NCBI RefSeq assembly: GCF_029227915.1 | Contig: NC_079887.1 | Location: 10,852,001 to 10,912,000 of the forward strand | Source: Hydractinia symbiolongicarpus | Lineage: Eukaryota > Cnidaria > Hydrozoa > Anthoathecata > Hydractiniidae | Reading direction: 5' to 3' | DNA: 60,000 nucleotides | Shown here: in pieces, positions 34,882 to 46,677 of the stretch | Numbering within the stretch: position 1 is the stretch's first letter | Layout: every line of letters begins with the position of its first letter | Made by a program: the position numbers and the translations under genes | The notes under the pieces: model-generated | Database searches by the model: none | Seen by the model: only the letters and a program-made list of their open reading frames with translations | Told to the model about the DNA's origin: nothing

Positions 34882-37763
34882 ATGGATCATTGGACTCTAC
34901 TAAAAGCCATTGTAATATGTTGCGTATTGAATACACCAGGTAAAAAAATCTTGTTGCTTTTTTAATATATGGATGGTCCCAAATATAGCTTGTCAAAACT
35001 CATCATTGTTTTATATTTCATTATTGTTTTCATTTAAAGCAGCTATTTGTGATGAAGTCCTAATCTATTCTTCTATAAATATACGTTTATTGTTCTGTTA
35101 AAAATGCTTTTTAGCATTAACACATACATTTTTAAAATTTATTCCTTAATTTTTATTATCTTTTACGTTTAGAATCATTCCAACTCCATTTGAACTCCAC
35201 AAATGCTGATCACAAAGAAATCCACCAAAATTGTATTGAATGCGAGAGAGTCACCAGAATAACATTGATGCCTTTGTCTTCCATTTACTTCCATGAAATA
35301 CGGAAAAACCTTTTTTTACCTCATGTTTTATCTGATCACAGCAAGCTGGAACTTATCGATTTAAAGGAAACTTGCTTGAAACCAGTATTGACAATGAACA
35401 TAAAGACACATTCTAACAAAATAAAACAAAAGCCAGCAAAAAGAAAATCAATTTTTTATGTGCGTGGTAACCAGTTTAGAAGATGGTTTTCATATTTGAG
35501 CGATCTTGTAGGAGAGTATTTACCTAGCAGGAATAGCATTTGTGTTGAGTGCGTTCGGCGAAAGAAAATAATACCTGTTTCTAAACTAAAACGCACCAAG
35601 TATGAAGAGTTCAAACTGCTTCTGTATGGCCCATTTGTGAGAAGAAATACTCATTCGTTAACGTGTCAACTGCCACAAAACGGTAAAATATCTTCAAAAT
35701 TTGTGCAGCAAAATTACAGTAATGTCAATGAAAACGGTTCCTTTAAGCGTGAGGAAAATAAAAGAAATAGTAATTATACTGGCTGGTTTACTGATATTAA
35801 TAAATACTTTCAAAGTCACCTTTCTAGTAGAAAAGATTCTCAGGAAATTATAGTAGAAACACAAGAAAAGATTACTTCGCAAAGTAGGTTCAGTTTGTTC
35901 AAGGATGAAGAGTGGTATTACTGGTTTGGCAGAGTTCTTAGATTAACATGTTTATCGAAAATAGACTACCATCCTCATTTGAAAAAGGAGAAGAAAAGTT
36001 TATATCAAAATGAGTCTAGCAATCCAGATGCGAGTAGAAATGATTCTTCGACTTTAAGTCCTATTGCAAGTGCAAATGGAACACTTGAGACTGCACAGAT
36101 GACGGATGGAGTAAGTAGAGATGTATGGTATGAACATTGGTTTTATCACTTTAATTCTTACTTTAAATCGAAACCTTCTAGAACAGGTGTAAACACATCA
36201 GATGTATTAGATGAAGACAAGAGAAGAACTGAAAGACGTATCCATCCTGATAATTTAACATCGAATTGGTGGCATAGATTTATATTATCTTTAAAATTAG
36301 TGACGAAAAATAAACTTTTTACCCAAAATAAAACACATGATTGCAAAATAGTAATCAAAAAATCTGTAAAACAGAATTGGTATGAGCAATTTTTAAGTTA
36401 CTTCAGACTTTCATGCACACGACTAGTCAAGACAACACCGGTGGAAATGACACATGTAGAAAAAGAAACAAGTTCAAGTACTAATATAGACCAGGTGATT
36501 GATGCAAAAACTAAATCTGAGAAAAACGTAACTTCTCCTGTACCAGTTAGCTCCAATGTTTTAACTACAGCACAAGAAAGGCCTACTCCCTGGCCAATTG
36601 TTATGGTTACAAAACCTTATGGTAAGAATATCACCGAAAGTATATTCTCTGCTGAAAAAGAAGTCGACATTAGTCAATACGCTAAAAGAAAGATATTTCT
36701 ACATACAAGCAGACAAATAAGAGGTTAGTTCTCCTGACAAAAGTTTCGGTATTTGTTGCGAATGTTTCTCTCACCCTCAGCATGAATTGTCACAGTAACT
36801 GTCATCGATTAATTTATAAAGCAGGTAGTAGTCAAGGTATGTAGCAAATGACTGGAATAACATGAAATATTGTTCCAAATACATTGATGTTTTATTTATT
36901 GTATAGGTGAAGTCGATGACGCCAGTTTGTTTTTTCTCCTTGTCGCCTGTTTTACATGCTGGTTTTTACATAAAGCAATCCCATCCATCTTTAGAAGGTG
37001 AGTTTATTATACTAAGAATAACTACAACAGAATTTCTATAACTTGCTGGTCTGTCAAGCAAATTGATCTGTGGTCTGATAGCTCCAATGAGTTTTCGGCA
37101 CAAAACCACAACACAAACCATCGCTTTATTACCACCAAGAGTTAATTAGCAACAATTCAACTGGTGTATAGAGTGTCGACTACCTAAAACTGATAAACAC
37201 CATTAGTGAATAAAAAAAGACAAAATAGAAAACAGTTTTTATCCATTCCTATAGAGACCAAAATCTGATTCTGTTTTTGAAAGAAATCTCACCTTCCCTT
37301 CATTTTTTACATATACTTTAGGTAAAAAAAAAAAGAAAAAACAACTTAAAAATGAAAAAACCTTGCTTAATTTTTCTTACTAAAAAATGGAAAAATATTT
37401 GCTTAAATTTCCCTTAAAAACGGTATTATCTGTCTTTAATAACCTCACTTTTTCATTATTTTCAATAGTGTTACCTTGATTTTGTTAAACATATGTATCT
37501 TTGTCTTTTTGCTTAGATCTACCTTACCACACAGTGTAGCAGTTCCAGACGTTCTTCCGCCGAAAAAAAGCGATCCCACAACTATCACGAAACCTGTAGG
37601 TGTGACAACGTCAGTCACCAAGAAGAAATGTCGCAAAATGCTTTGCCCACCAGCTGTAGTGATTGCTGTGCGAAGAACATTAGAGTTAGAATTGGTCGTT
37701 GCCGCAGTCGAAGTAAGTCCTTATCCAAACTACCGGACGAAAACGTGCGGTTTAAAGTGTTGA
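34882..37763 (+). CDS. Unrecognised type I membrane protein with alternating tryptophan-rich repeats
   Basis: Exons: 34882-34939, 35173-36723, 36907-36997, 37517-37763. Borders are GT-AG with phases 1, 1, 2. Exon 1 encodes a signal peptide (MDHWTLLKAIVICCVLN). The large exon 2 (about 517 residues) is Lys/Ser/Asn-rich with several N-glycosylation sequons. It carries short motifs around tryptophan: type A at about residues 124, 224, 342 (RWFSYLSDLVGEYL, GWFTDINKYFQSHL, HWFYHFNSYFKSKP) and type B at about 163, 267, 385, 422 (KYEEFKLLLYGPF, EWYYWFGRVLRL, NWWHRFILSLKL, NWYEQFLSYFRL). Exon 3 encodes a membrane helix (SLFFLLVACFTCWFLH). Exon 4 gives a basic/proline cytoplasmic tail with KKCRKMLC. 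The stop at 37761-37763 is used here, but a strong donor (GAA|GTAAGT) at 37713 could splice to an unseen exon. An earlier AG (about 37468) would add 16 hydrophobic residues. No known family is recognised; function unknown. Confidence 0.7.
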
Positions 37764-37769
37764 TACGGG

Positions 37770-40700
37770 AAATGATGGTTGTCGTATAATAATGAAGAAT
37801 GTACTTGCATTTTTTGTTAGCTGTTCACTTTTATTAAAGATATACTTTAGAGAAGAAAACATTCGCGAGTCACTAAATAACGAAATTAAGTGTTTTTCTT
37901 TCGCGAATAACCCTTTTTTTCGGGCAAAGAAAAACTTTTTCGAATGGTCAAGAATTAACTTTTGCGATAGACACAGATTTTGATTATAATTCGTTTAAGG
38001 AGGTCATGAAATAGCGTGTGTAGTGGCAATAAAAGCAACGGTAAAAAAGCAAACGATTTTAAGTCGATTAAAAGACTTGGGTAGTGATTATTACACGAAA
38101 CCTTAAACAATTAATGTTTTGTTCACCTCACAAAATAATTACAAGCTGATATTTTTTACGAGAAGTAATTTTCACGAAATTTTATCGCTTGTTACGGAAG
38201 CAAGTAAACGCTAAATTTCCACTGTGCGTAAATTTAGCGTTTTCGGCCAAAAATAATGAAATCGCGAAAGAAAGATTTGAAAAACGGTGTCGACATATCG
38301 ACACATTGAACTGCTCAATGTTACGAAGAAAATGTCTGTACATTGAACTCTGATTATGCCTCTTTTGCAAACTTTCATCAAAACCAAACACGTATTGATA
38401 TAAAACGATTTCCATCAACTTTTTAAAAAGTGCTTATATTTATTTGTTTCGTTTGTCTTTTTATATTTATACTTTTTATAATATAATGTATACATTTTTG
38501 TAAATGTTGTTATGATAATATACATATTTACTGAATCAATTGAAAGCACTGAATTAATTAAATGTTTTTACCACCTGTTTTTGCGGTATGCTATACTCTG
38601 CTGCAGTTGAAGTACTAAAAAGGTCGCTGAGAAGATTGTTTGCATGGAAAGCGTTTAAAGTCTCGAACTCGCAAGGAACCAAAAAATTTGTTCGAGATAG
38701 AGAAAGTTCGAGATAAAGAAAGGAAAATAACTTAGGCGGACCACAAAGGGACTGAGTCTTTAGTTCGAGATAAAGAGTAGTCGAGATATAGAGATTCTAC
38801 TGTATTTCAAAGTTTTTTTCCGCAAAATATTTTAATTAGAAATTGTCTCAGAGAATTTTTTACGTAAATAACGTCCATTAAAGCTAATCGCAACTAGAGA
38901 TTTTAAATAATTACAAAATGCAAAAAAATTGTGGTAAAGCTAAATCGCAAAAGTTCTTTCCCTTAACATTACATATTCCCATTGAGGGTGGGCGTGGTTC
39001 GGTGGGTATACTGTTTTTTTTGTACAGAGATGAAACACCAATAACAAAGAAGAATTTATCGCACACCAACTGTTGTCTAACGAATGCAGCCGTAACATAA
39101 TTCGTTGCACGACTTGTATCTATTGTGCATGTGGTGCGATTTGCTTGCAAAAAAAATTGATTTGAAATTGAACAAAAAAAGCAGAAAAAGAAGAAACGGT
39201 GGTGCGATCCAGAAAAACGTGTTTGCAGAGCATTTTGATCGTGCTCATGTAGTGGAGTATGGGGAGATCAAGTTATTCCTCTTTTTTCGATCATTGTTTT
39301 TTAGTACACACTTTATGAGCATAATAAGAATGTCCAAAGAAAAGTGGATATGCAAGCTTGTTAGGTTTGTTGCAATTATTTTTCAGTTTCTGACGGGATG
39401 CGGGTTTGTGAGAATGATGTGAGATTCACAGATGGTTTCAACAACTCCTTTTTGTTTACGTTTGCTAGTACGCAAGATGAAACCTTAGATTAATTTAAAA
39501 TTTAATTTCGAATGAAATACAGTTTTACAACATAAGATATAGAAGCTATATATGTTAAACAGCAGAAAAAAAGGTTTATCGACAAGCTTTTGGGGGTAAA
39601 ATGCACCCCATGATCATTTTTGGTTTATTTGTAATTGAAAAAACGTCAAAAAAAAGATATATTGACACAGTGTAAAGAATGATCGAGAATTGAAGTAACT
39701 TAACTAAGCTAAATTCCTAAATGTTCACACATTCGGACCCTAAAGTGGCGATTAGTTTTGCCATAACAAGTCGCATTGCAACCACTACACTTAAAGCAAT
39801 AACCTAGGCCGGATTGTAAAATTTTTGGAATTCTATCCTTGTTGAATCGAAACAATTTTACAAATATAGTTATCAGGGGATGTTATGACGCTGTTGCAGA
39901 AATTTGCAGACAATAAAATCTCCTTTGTCTGTCAAAGAGTTTTAGAGTACTAGATGTTTTTGTGTTTAGATTTTCATGTTATTGTAACCTTATAAAGTGG
40001 TTTCATATACGTAGGCCAAATGCCAGGTTTAAAGAGATTTTTTTTAGAAATACTTTCGAATTTATCCAGATTTAGACTCATTGTTGGCTCAATTAAATTG
40101 TAGCAATTTAAGAATCATCTGGTCTTAGCTAAAAAGGTAGCATTCTTATAAGCAGAACAAAATGTCCTGTATGCTCTCGCTGCAAAAAAAACAAAAAACA
40201 AAATTGTTATTACCTAAAGCTGTGATATCATCAAAAAGATAAAAGATGCCCTGCGGACGAGGTTGCCGGGACATAACAGTGACCATTGTGTTTGTGCAAT
40301 AAAGGGGGAAACCCACTTTGACATACTTACTTCGCAGTCGAAAGTCCGAGCGGATTTTGAATTTTGCAAAAGTGCTTCCAACTAATGCGCAATATTGAGC
40401 ACACACAGCAGGGAGGATGTAAGGCAGCTATTCATGCAATAAATGATATCTGTGACAGGAATCAACAGATGCGCTTCTCTTGATGGATTACCAACGCTTT
40501 TAATTGCTTGAATAAGAAAGTGCTTCTACACAACATCAAATATCTTTGTCCTGCTATGGCAACGCATGTCAAAAACTGATACAGGAAAGTTTCTAGACTG
40601 TTTGGAATGCGTGAATTGGAGCTATCATCTGAAGATGGTACCACTTAAGAAGATCCTATTGCAATGCTAATCTATGCAATGGAAATAACATCGCTCTTAG

Positions 40701-42190
40701 CAGAAATCATTGCACTGGTTGTTTATCATGTTGACTTAGGCGTGCGGTTAAAACATGCTGCTTTTGCTGACGAGCTTTGTCAATCTCGCGCCAGCACGCA
40801 TATCAGAAAGGGAAAAAGAATCCCTGGGAACGAGATTGGACCTTTGTTGGATGGGAATAATTGTTAGTGTCCATGCCTTTTAGACATAAGGGTTTTTAAC
40901 CCATTCGCAAAACGCCACCTGAACCAAAATCTCGGCAATGCTTTGTCAACAGTGAGAAAGAGAAAAAACAAAAATATAAAATTTCCTTTAAACTCACAAG
41001 CTCAGCCGTGCCGCTATGCATACGTGGTTAACGAAGTTTTAGAAATTCATACATCAATTATTATAAAATGTTGAACTTGCAACTGCAATAGGAAAATTGG
41101 TGGAATGATTTGAAGTGGAAACTTTGACGTTAATCACAAAAATGTTGAGACTATTAAAGTGATAGTTAGGTTGATACATGTTAATACGATTTGTTAGTTA
41201 ATAAAGAAAAAAAATTTTGAGCACACTTTGATCCGTGTGTGTTGAAATGACGTGCTGAAAGATTGCAGTGAACTTTTGCCATATAAAGATAGCGGCGATA
41301 CAAACTCAATTCTAAAAAGGTAAAAAACTATCCTCGTCCCCAAGGCCCCTCTATATCTTTAAAAAATCTCGGCAGAAACCTTAGGAAGAGGGTCAGAGTA
41401 TGTCTTTTTTCATCGTGCGTATTACCCGCAACCGTCACAAATGTGCTCCGCTAAATACGCAGGTAGAAAGTGCGAATGCTTCGTAAATAACCTTGGTCAA
41501 TGTGTGATCTAATCTGGTCTGATCTGAGTAGATCCACATGATTTCTAATTTGCCATTCAGGCGGAATTTAGATCCAGTAGTGTCCTGAGCCGGCTGGATG
41601 CATTCCTTGCCCCTCACTCTCTCTCCTGCAACCTCTCATAGGTAGCTTTAAAAAAAAACACACTTCACATTTTGTTGAATCTTGTTTTGCTTATTATTAA
41701 CTTCAAATGTATTTTATGTTTTAAAAATATCATCAGGCCTTTAGCAGCTATAGCTAGCTATTGTTGCGTGGAATTTTGTTATAGAGCGTGAAAAACTTAT
41801 CTAAATGTTCCAAAAACCAAACTGGTTTTCAATTTGTTGGTTCTCACACACCGGGGACAGTGGGTTACAGGGGTTCAATTTATAACAACCGACTTGGTTT
41901 GCTGAAAATTGAGACAATCCCAATAGCTTGTGAAAAAGGCTTGATTGGTTATGAACGATGGATACTTCTTTGCGCAGCACGAAACGTGATAGTTCAACTA
42001 CTTCTTTTATTCTAAAAGAAAGAAGAATGAACATCAACATCTTAGAGATTTTCATATCTTTTTAACGGTGTTAGCTTCCCCCTCCCCCCTACAACGGCCA
42101 AATGCAGCTAAAAGATACCAAAATCTATTATCGATGGCCTCTAATACAACGAAATTTAATTACTTTTTTGACATTTATATATCGCATCAA
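37770..42190. other. Intergenic stretch with element remnants
   Basis: No gene recognised. Segments rich in TTCGCGAAT/CGAAATT (37860-38270) and three CCTGSGRACGAG-type motifs (about 40247, 40827 and, reversed, 41332) look like pieces of dispersed elements. Open frames at 39105 and 40664 show no domain or splice context. Confidence 0.4.
38690..38804 (-). mobile_element. Pogo/Tigger-like terminal repeat
   Basis: Read on the minus strand from 38802, CAGTAGAATCTCTATATCTC, followed by TCGAAC-type repeats, matches the CAGTAGAA-CTC start of Tigger/pogo elements. TA flanks it (38803-38804). The opposite terminus was not found, so this is a truncated element. Confidence 0.5.
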
Positions 42191-42200
42191 GAAAATGCTG

Positions 42201-42569
42201 TAAATACACCTTTACGATAATTCAATTGTACATGCGTTCCTACGGCTCTCCATCGTTTTACAATATCGAAAAAAGGAGGTAAAATTTGTGTTTTTATGAG
42301 AGTTTGTTAGAGACGAAAGCGTGTTTTCTCCAGTTTTTTAACTTCTGTTGTATCAATTTCTTTCAAATTTTCAGGAAACGTTAATAATAATAAGATACAA
42401 CTTATGTGTAATTTTTTATTAAAAACAAAAGGCGTCAAGAAAAGTTATCACGAAAAACGTGTTTTCTCATTAACAAACTCTTATAAAAGTGTGATGTTTA
42501 CCTCCTCTGATCGCTAAATAAGCTGCGATGGAGTGTTAGTTTTCCCGAATTATCGTAAAGGTGTATTTA
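42201..42569. mobile_element. Short MITE with long inverted repeats, TA flanks
   Basis: The element 42203-42567 begins AATACACCTTTACGATAATT and ends with its complement. The arms stay similar inward for over 100 bp (CTCCATCG, GGAGGTAAA, TTTTATGAGAGTTTGTTA). TA lies on both sides, consistent with a mariner-type 2-bp duplication. The remaining core is non-coding. Confidence 0.75.
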
Positions 42570-42724
42570 TGTATTTTTGCCCATATTCTTTTCTTGCCTT
42601 AACCCCCTATACACAAAACCTGATTAGAATCGTTTGAGACCCAGCATAATCTTTATCTCCAGGAAATCGGAATAGTTAAGGTGGAAAAATAGTTTAATTC
42701 TATTGTTCTTTGCTCATGTGGTCA

Positions 42725-43942
42725 CAGGCCTTGCCATGAGCTAATAACCTCCAGAGCAATTAATTGCTCGCGTCAGAGTGTCTACGCAAGCAATTTTGCT
42801 CGCCATATTTACCGCTATAAAAACTTTACATTTATAGTCTTTCACGGCACACACCTATAACGTCAGACACATTTTCAGTTTGGTCGGACATGTCCGTAGC
42901 TCATTTTAAACTTTCGTCGGTTAAAACGTCCGATAGATTTCCGTTTTGGTCGGACACTTTTAGATCTCAGAATTATTGAATAGTCCTGGTCCTTTAAATC
43001 CACAAGCAAGCCTATTCATAGCCAACCTGACCATCCTAGCTAATTCACCGACTCCTGACTTACTTAAAAAACTACGTAGACATAAATCTCTTTTGCCCAG
43101 CCCCTTCGTCGTTGGTAACCAGGTCTTACACAAGAAATCCAGCCATGCGGTTCTTAACTAATGCGGAGGTGAACGCTGACGGAGCACGGATGAGCAAGTC
43201 TGCAAAACTGCACTTACAGGCGAAACAGACAATTTATCATGGATTTAATTGTAGATAATTTCTTCATTTAACGAAACAATTGGAAACAATAGGAGGTCCA
43301 AATTTAATGGATTATTTTCTTTATGCCACAACTGTTATTCAAACAATTTTAAAAATGAAACCCACGTGCGGTATAATTTTTTTTCTGTATAAATTTTATG
43401 TACCTGACATGTACCTTTTAAAAAGAGATTTTATTTATTAGTTTTATTTAAACCACGTGGATAAAAATTTTTTTTAATTTGAAAACGAAGCATATTTTTT
43501 CCTATATTTGCTGTGATGACCTGAAAAATAAACATTAAATTTATGAAAACGACAGTATACTCATGCATACTATTTCGAACATGTAGAAAAGGAAGTTAAG
43601 ATTGAGAGAGTCGCTATACCAGTAGACGCTCGATCATCGTGTTTGGGGTTCACAATAAAAAACATCCCCCGCTTTTCTACTGCAAAATAAATGCGCAACA
43701 AAGATTACCTTAATGCCTGTATTGCACGCGTTTTATAAAATGGCGAATGAACTGTTTTGCATGATGGGTGGAAAATAATCACACTAAATATCTTTTCAGT
43801 TTCACTTTAAAGACCAATCAATTCTTGAGAAAAATGCTTACACTTATTTCAAAATGTTAATATTTGCGCGAGCAATAGAATGCTCGGGTAACGAGCACTA
43901 CGCGGGCGCGAGCAATTGCTCACGACTCATGGCTAGGCCTGT
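42725..43942. mobile_element. Inverted-repeat DNA element, possibly hAT-like
   Basis: The left end CAGGCCTTGCCATGAG is mirrored at the right by CTCATGGCTAGGCCTG, with one mismatch. GAGCAATTGCTCGCG-type subterminal repeats sit in both arms. The CAGGCC terminus resembles hAT ends. Flanks TGGTCA and TGGTTA could be a worn duplication but are not the expected clean 8 bp. The interior (about 1.2 kb) holds GTCGGACA repeats and a 61-codon frame at 42976 of unknown kind. Confidence 0.6.
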
Positions 43943-43949
43943 GGTTAAT

Positions 43950-45450
43950 ATCGGGAAATATTTTGTTTTAAGCAAGGATGGCTTCAGCCGCCTAAACAAT
44001 TATAATCAATTCCTATATTATTACAGAGGGTAACGTGATCACGTTTTCTTTGTGCTCATTGGTTGATTGGTTCATAGGGATTTGCTGTAACATTACGTCT
44101 AAGCTTTACGTCTAAGAGAAACTGAATTATAGATCTGAAAGAAAGCTTAGTTAACTAGGCTAGTTATTTAATCAATTATAATGAAACTTACTGTACAAGG
44201 TTTTGAACAAACCCATTTTTGTTAAATTTGCCTTCATTTTTTTGAAAAAGGTTTTTCTTGCGTATATATTTAAGATGTATTTTTATGCCTTACTCACTGG
44301 ATTGATTGTTTTAATTGATTATTTTTTCGTAGTACTCTATTCAGTAAATCTACTCTGAAAAAATTGGGTCCTGTAGTCAGTTTTGATAAAAGAAATAAAG
44401 TTTTGAACTTTAACGTTTTTAATAAAACTTGCTATATACTTTAGATGTAAAAATGTGACTTTTGTGAACAGTTTTAGGGCTAATTTACTATATTTACTAT
44501 TTGAAATGTTTATATCATCAAAATATACCATCATTTTTATAGATGTCCATTTAGCTAAAAATTTTACCTGTCTTGCACCAATGTGCTGAAATTGTCATTT
44601 TTGCATGTTACAAAATGGCCAGAATATACACCCTCCCCATGATTCCCTACTAATATTTTTGTTGATACTAGAAGTTGATGCTTTGAGTGAACAGTAAAGG
44701 AAAAGTCAGATAATAAAGTAACTGTGACCATTGGTTGTCCAGGGCTTCAAACAATGACCTAACTTTTTTTAAATTTCCTGCCAGTGTATTTTCAGGACCT
44801 GATAGCTGTTGATTTGGCTTAATATTATTTTTGATCTTTTTGAAACTAATAGTCCTTTATGTACAGATTATACCACGTTTGCTATATTCTAAAAGCTTAA
44901 ATTTAATCATAGGCACTTTAAAATTTTATTTTGTTTCTTATAAAAATTATATAAAAATTATACTTTTTAGGCCACCATTATGGCCAGAATATGACACATA
45001 GAAATTTTTTGTTCCATATTTCCCATAGGACCCATGTATATTTTTGAGATTGCAATTTGTTTAAAAATTACAGGTGCTTGCTCAAAGTTGACTGAATAAC
45101 TATTTCTGCCCCCAGAATTGCTAATTTATGAGAAACTGTATTACTTTGAAAACGAAGAAAAAATTGAAATTTTCAGGATTTACCCTTTTCTCATGTAGAA
45201 ACCTTCCCACCAAGTTTCATCAAAACCTGAGATGGTGCATGTGGGAACCAGAGAAAGTTTGGAATTCTTTAAAAATTAACTAAAAGGATTTTCTCAAATA
45301 CTTGTCATATTTTGGATCAAGTATACCAGGAAGTGGTATGGCAAATCTTTTATTTGGTGTGGATAAAGCTGTTCCAAATCAAACTCGTTGTCGGACAATG
45401 TGAAGCGCCAATCGAAGACCCAGTTTCTGATTTTTCTTCGTAATTTTATG
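43950..45450. other. AT-rich stretch, nothing recognised
   Basis: No coding, RNA or repeat feature could be supported by eye in this 1.5 kb. Confidence 0.4.
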
Positions 45451-45456
45451 TCGATG

Positions 45457-45538
45457 TCGATGGAGTTCAGCTGTCGATGGAGTTCAGCTGTAGATGGAGT
45501 TCAGCTGTTGATGGAGTTCAGCTATTGATGGAGTTCAG
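45457..45538 (+). repeat. 17-bp tandem repeat, five copies
   Basis: Units of TCGATGGAGTTCAGCTG start at 45457, 45474, 45491, 45508 and 45525 with few changes (second and third base mostly). The array ends within 10 bases of the 5'-truncated LINE. Confidence 0.9.
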
Positions 45539-45541
45539 AAC

Positions 45542-46375
45542 AGGTTGTCCATGGGAGTTAATGCAGATGATCTGGTTCTCATAGCAGAGTCGATGGAAGA
45601 ATTAGTTGAAAATTTTGAGAAGTGGAAGAAGGGACTAGAAGAGAAAGGGCTAAGGATGAACACAGCAAAGTCTAAAGTCATGATTCACGAGCCCAACGAT
45701 CGACTTGCGAATCCCTTGGAGCAGACCTCTCCAGCATATTGCCCCGTGGGAATGTTTTCACACACCGCACTTTAGCCTCATTTATCACAAAGTGAACAGA
45801 ACACCCATAAGGACAGACTAAATTACAGGCGCGCTACTACTTGGAAAAAGTTCAGAGAGTTACTTCCTCTGTTGACTAGCAGAGTCTTGCTAATTGAGTT
45901 ACAAGGTAGGTTATATGGGGCCTAGTGTTATGTTGTACTGTAGTGAGACATGGGCAGTGAAGCAGGAAGATCTTAAGCGTTTAGAAAGGAATAATATGAG
46001 AATGGTTAGGTGGATGTGTAACGCCAGTCTGAGAGACAGAAAGAGTTCAGATGAGTTAAGAAGCAGGCTAAGTCTCCGTAGAATTAAAGATGTTATCCAG
46101 ATAAGAAGATTGAATTGGCTGGGGCATTTGGAAAGAATGGAGGGGGATAATTGGGTAAGAAAGTGTAGAGACTTCATAGTTCCTGGGGCAAAGCCCAGAG
46201 GCAGACCGAGAAAGACTTGGCAGGAGGTTATAAGGACAGACTTGATACAGAGGAAGTTGAGTTTAGATCTAACACAGTCTGGATCAGATTGGAAGAGGGT
46301 CATTAATAAACCCCGTCCAACCCATGCTAGCATGGAAAACGGACGTTAAGCCGAGAATGATGATGATGATGAATT
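45542..46375 (+). pseudogene. L2/CR1-like LINE reverse transcriptase tail, 5'-truncated, with (GAT)n 3' end
   Basis: The first part reads NADDLVLIAESMEELVENFE followed by KWKKGLEEKGLRMNTAKSKV, the YADD catalytic box of reverse transcriptase with Tyr changed to Asn. After a frameshift and a decayed cysteine region, the second part reads YCSETWAVKQEDLKRLE ... MVRWMCNASL ... RRLNWLGHLERM ... PRGRPRKTWQEVI and ends at TAA 46347-46349. This is the standard C-terminal region of this LINE group. A GATGATGATGATGA tail follows, the short-repeat 3' end typical of L2/CR1-type elements. Only about 0.8 kb remains, so it was probably inserted 5'-truncated and has since decayed. Confidence 0.85.
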
Positions 46376-46677
46376 TTAAAATAATTTTTGTGATTAAGGC
46401 TTTTTACGTAAAATGTGGAGCTTTTTTTTGCTAATTGACAGCTCTCAAAAAGAAAAAACAAGTCTAATCTTAAATAATTTTTGAATAATATAGATATCAT
46501 CAGTCTGAACACCATTGCATTGTTTACTGAAAGATAAAAACAGAATTAACACAAATTGTACTATCTTAAGCCACAGTTTCAATGAAACTTTGGAAAAAGG
46601 TTTTGTATATAACAAACTATTAGATAGAGGTTGTATGTTAAAGAATAGTTTTTCTTTTAGATAGCACAAAACTAAAT

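Noticed and set aside
42976-43161. 61-codon frame inside the hAT-like element
   Set aside because: Proline/leucine-rich but no transposase or known motif; left unannotated as a gene.
45911-46333. 140-codon minus-strand frame
   Set aside because: Antisense shadow of the LINE reverse transcriptase tail on the plus strand.
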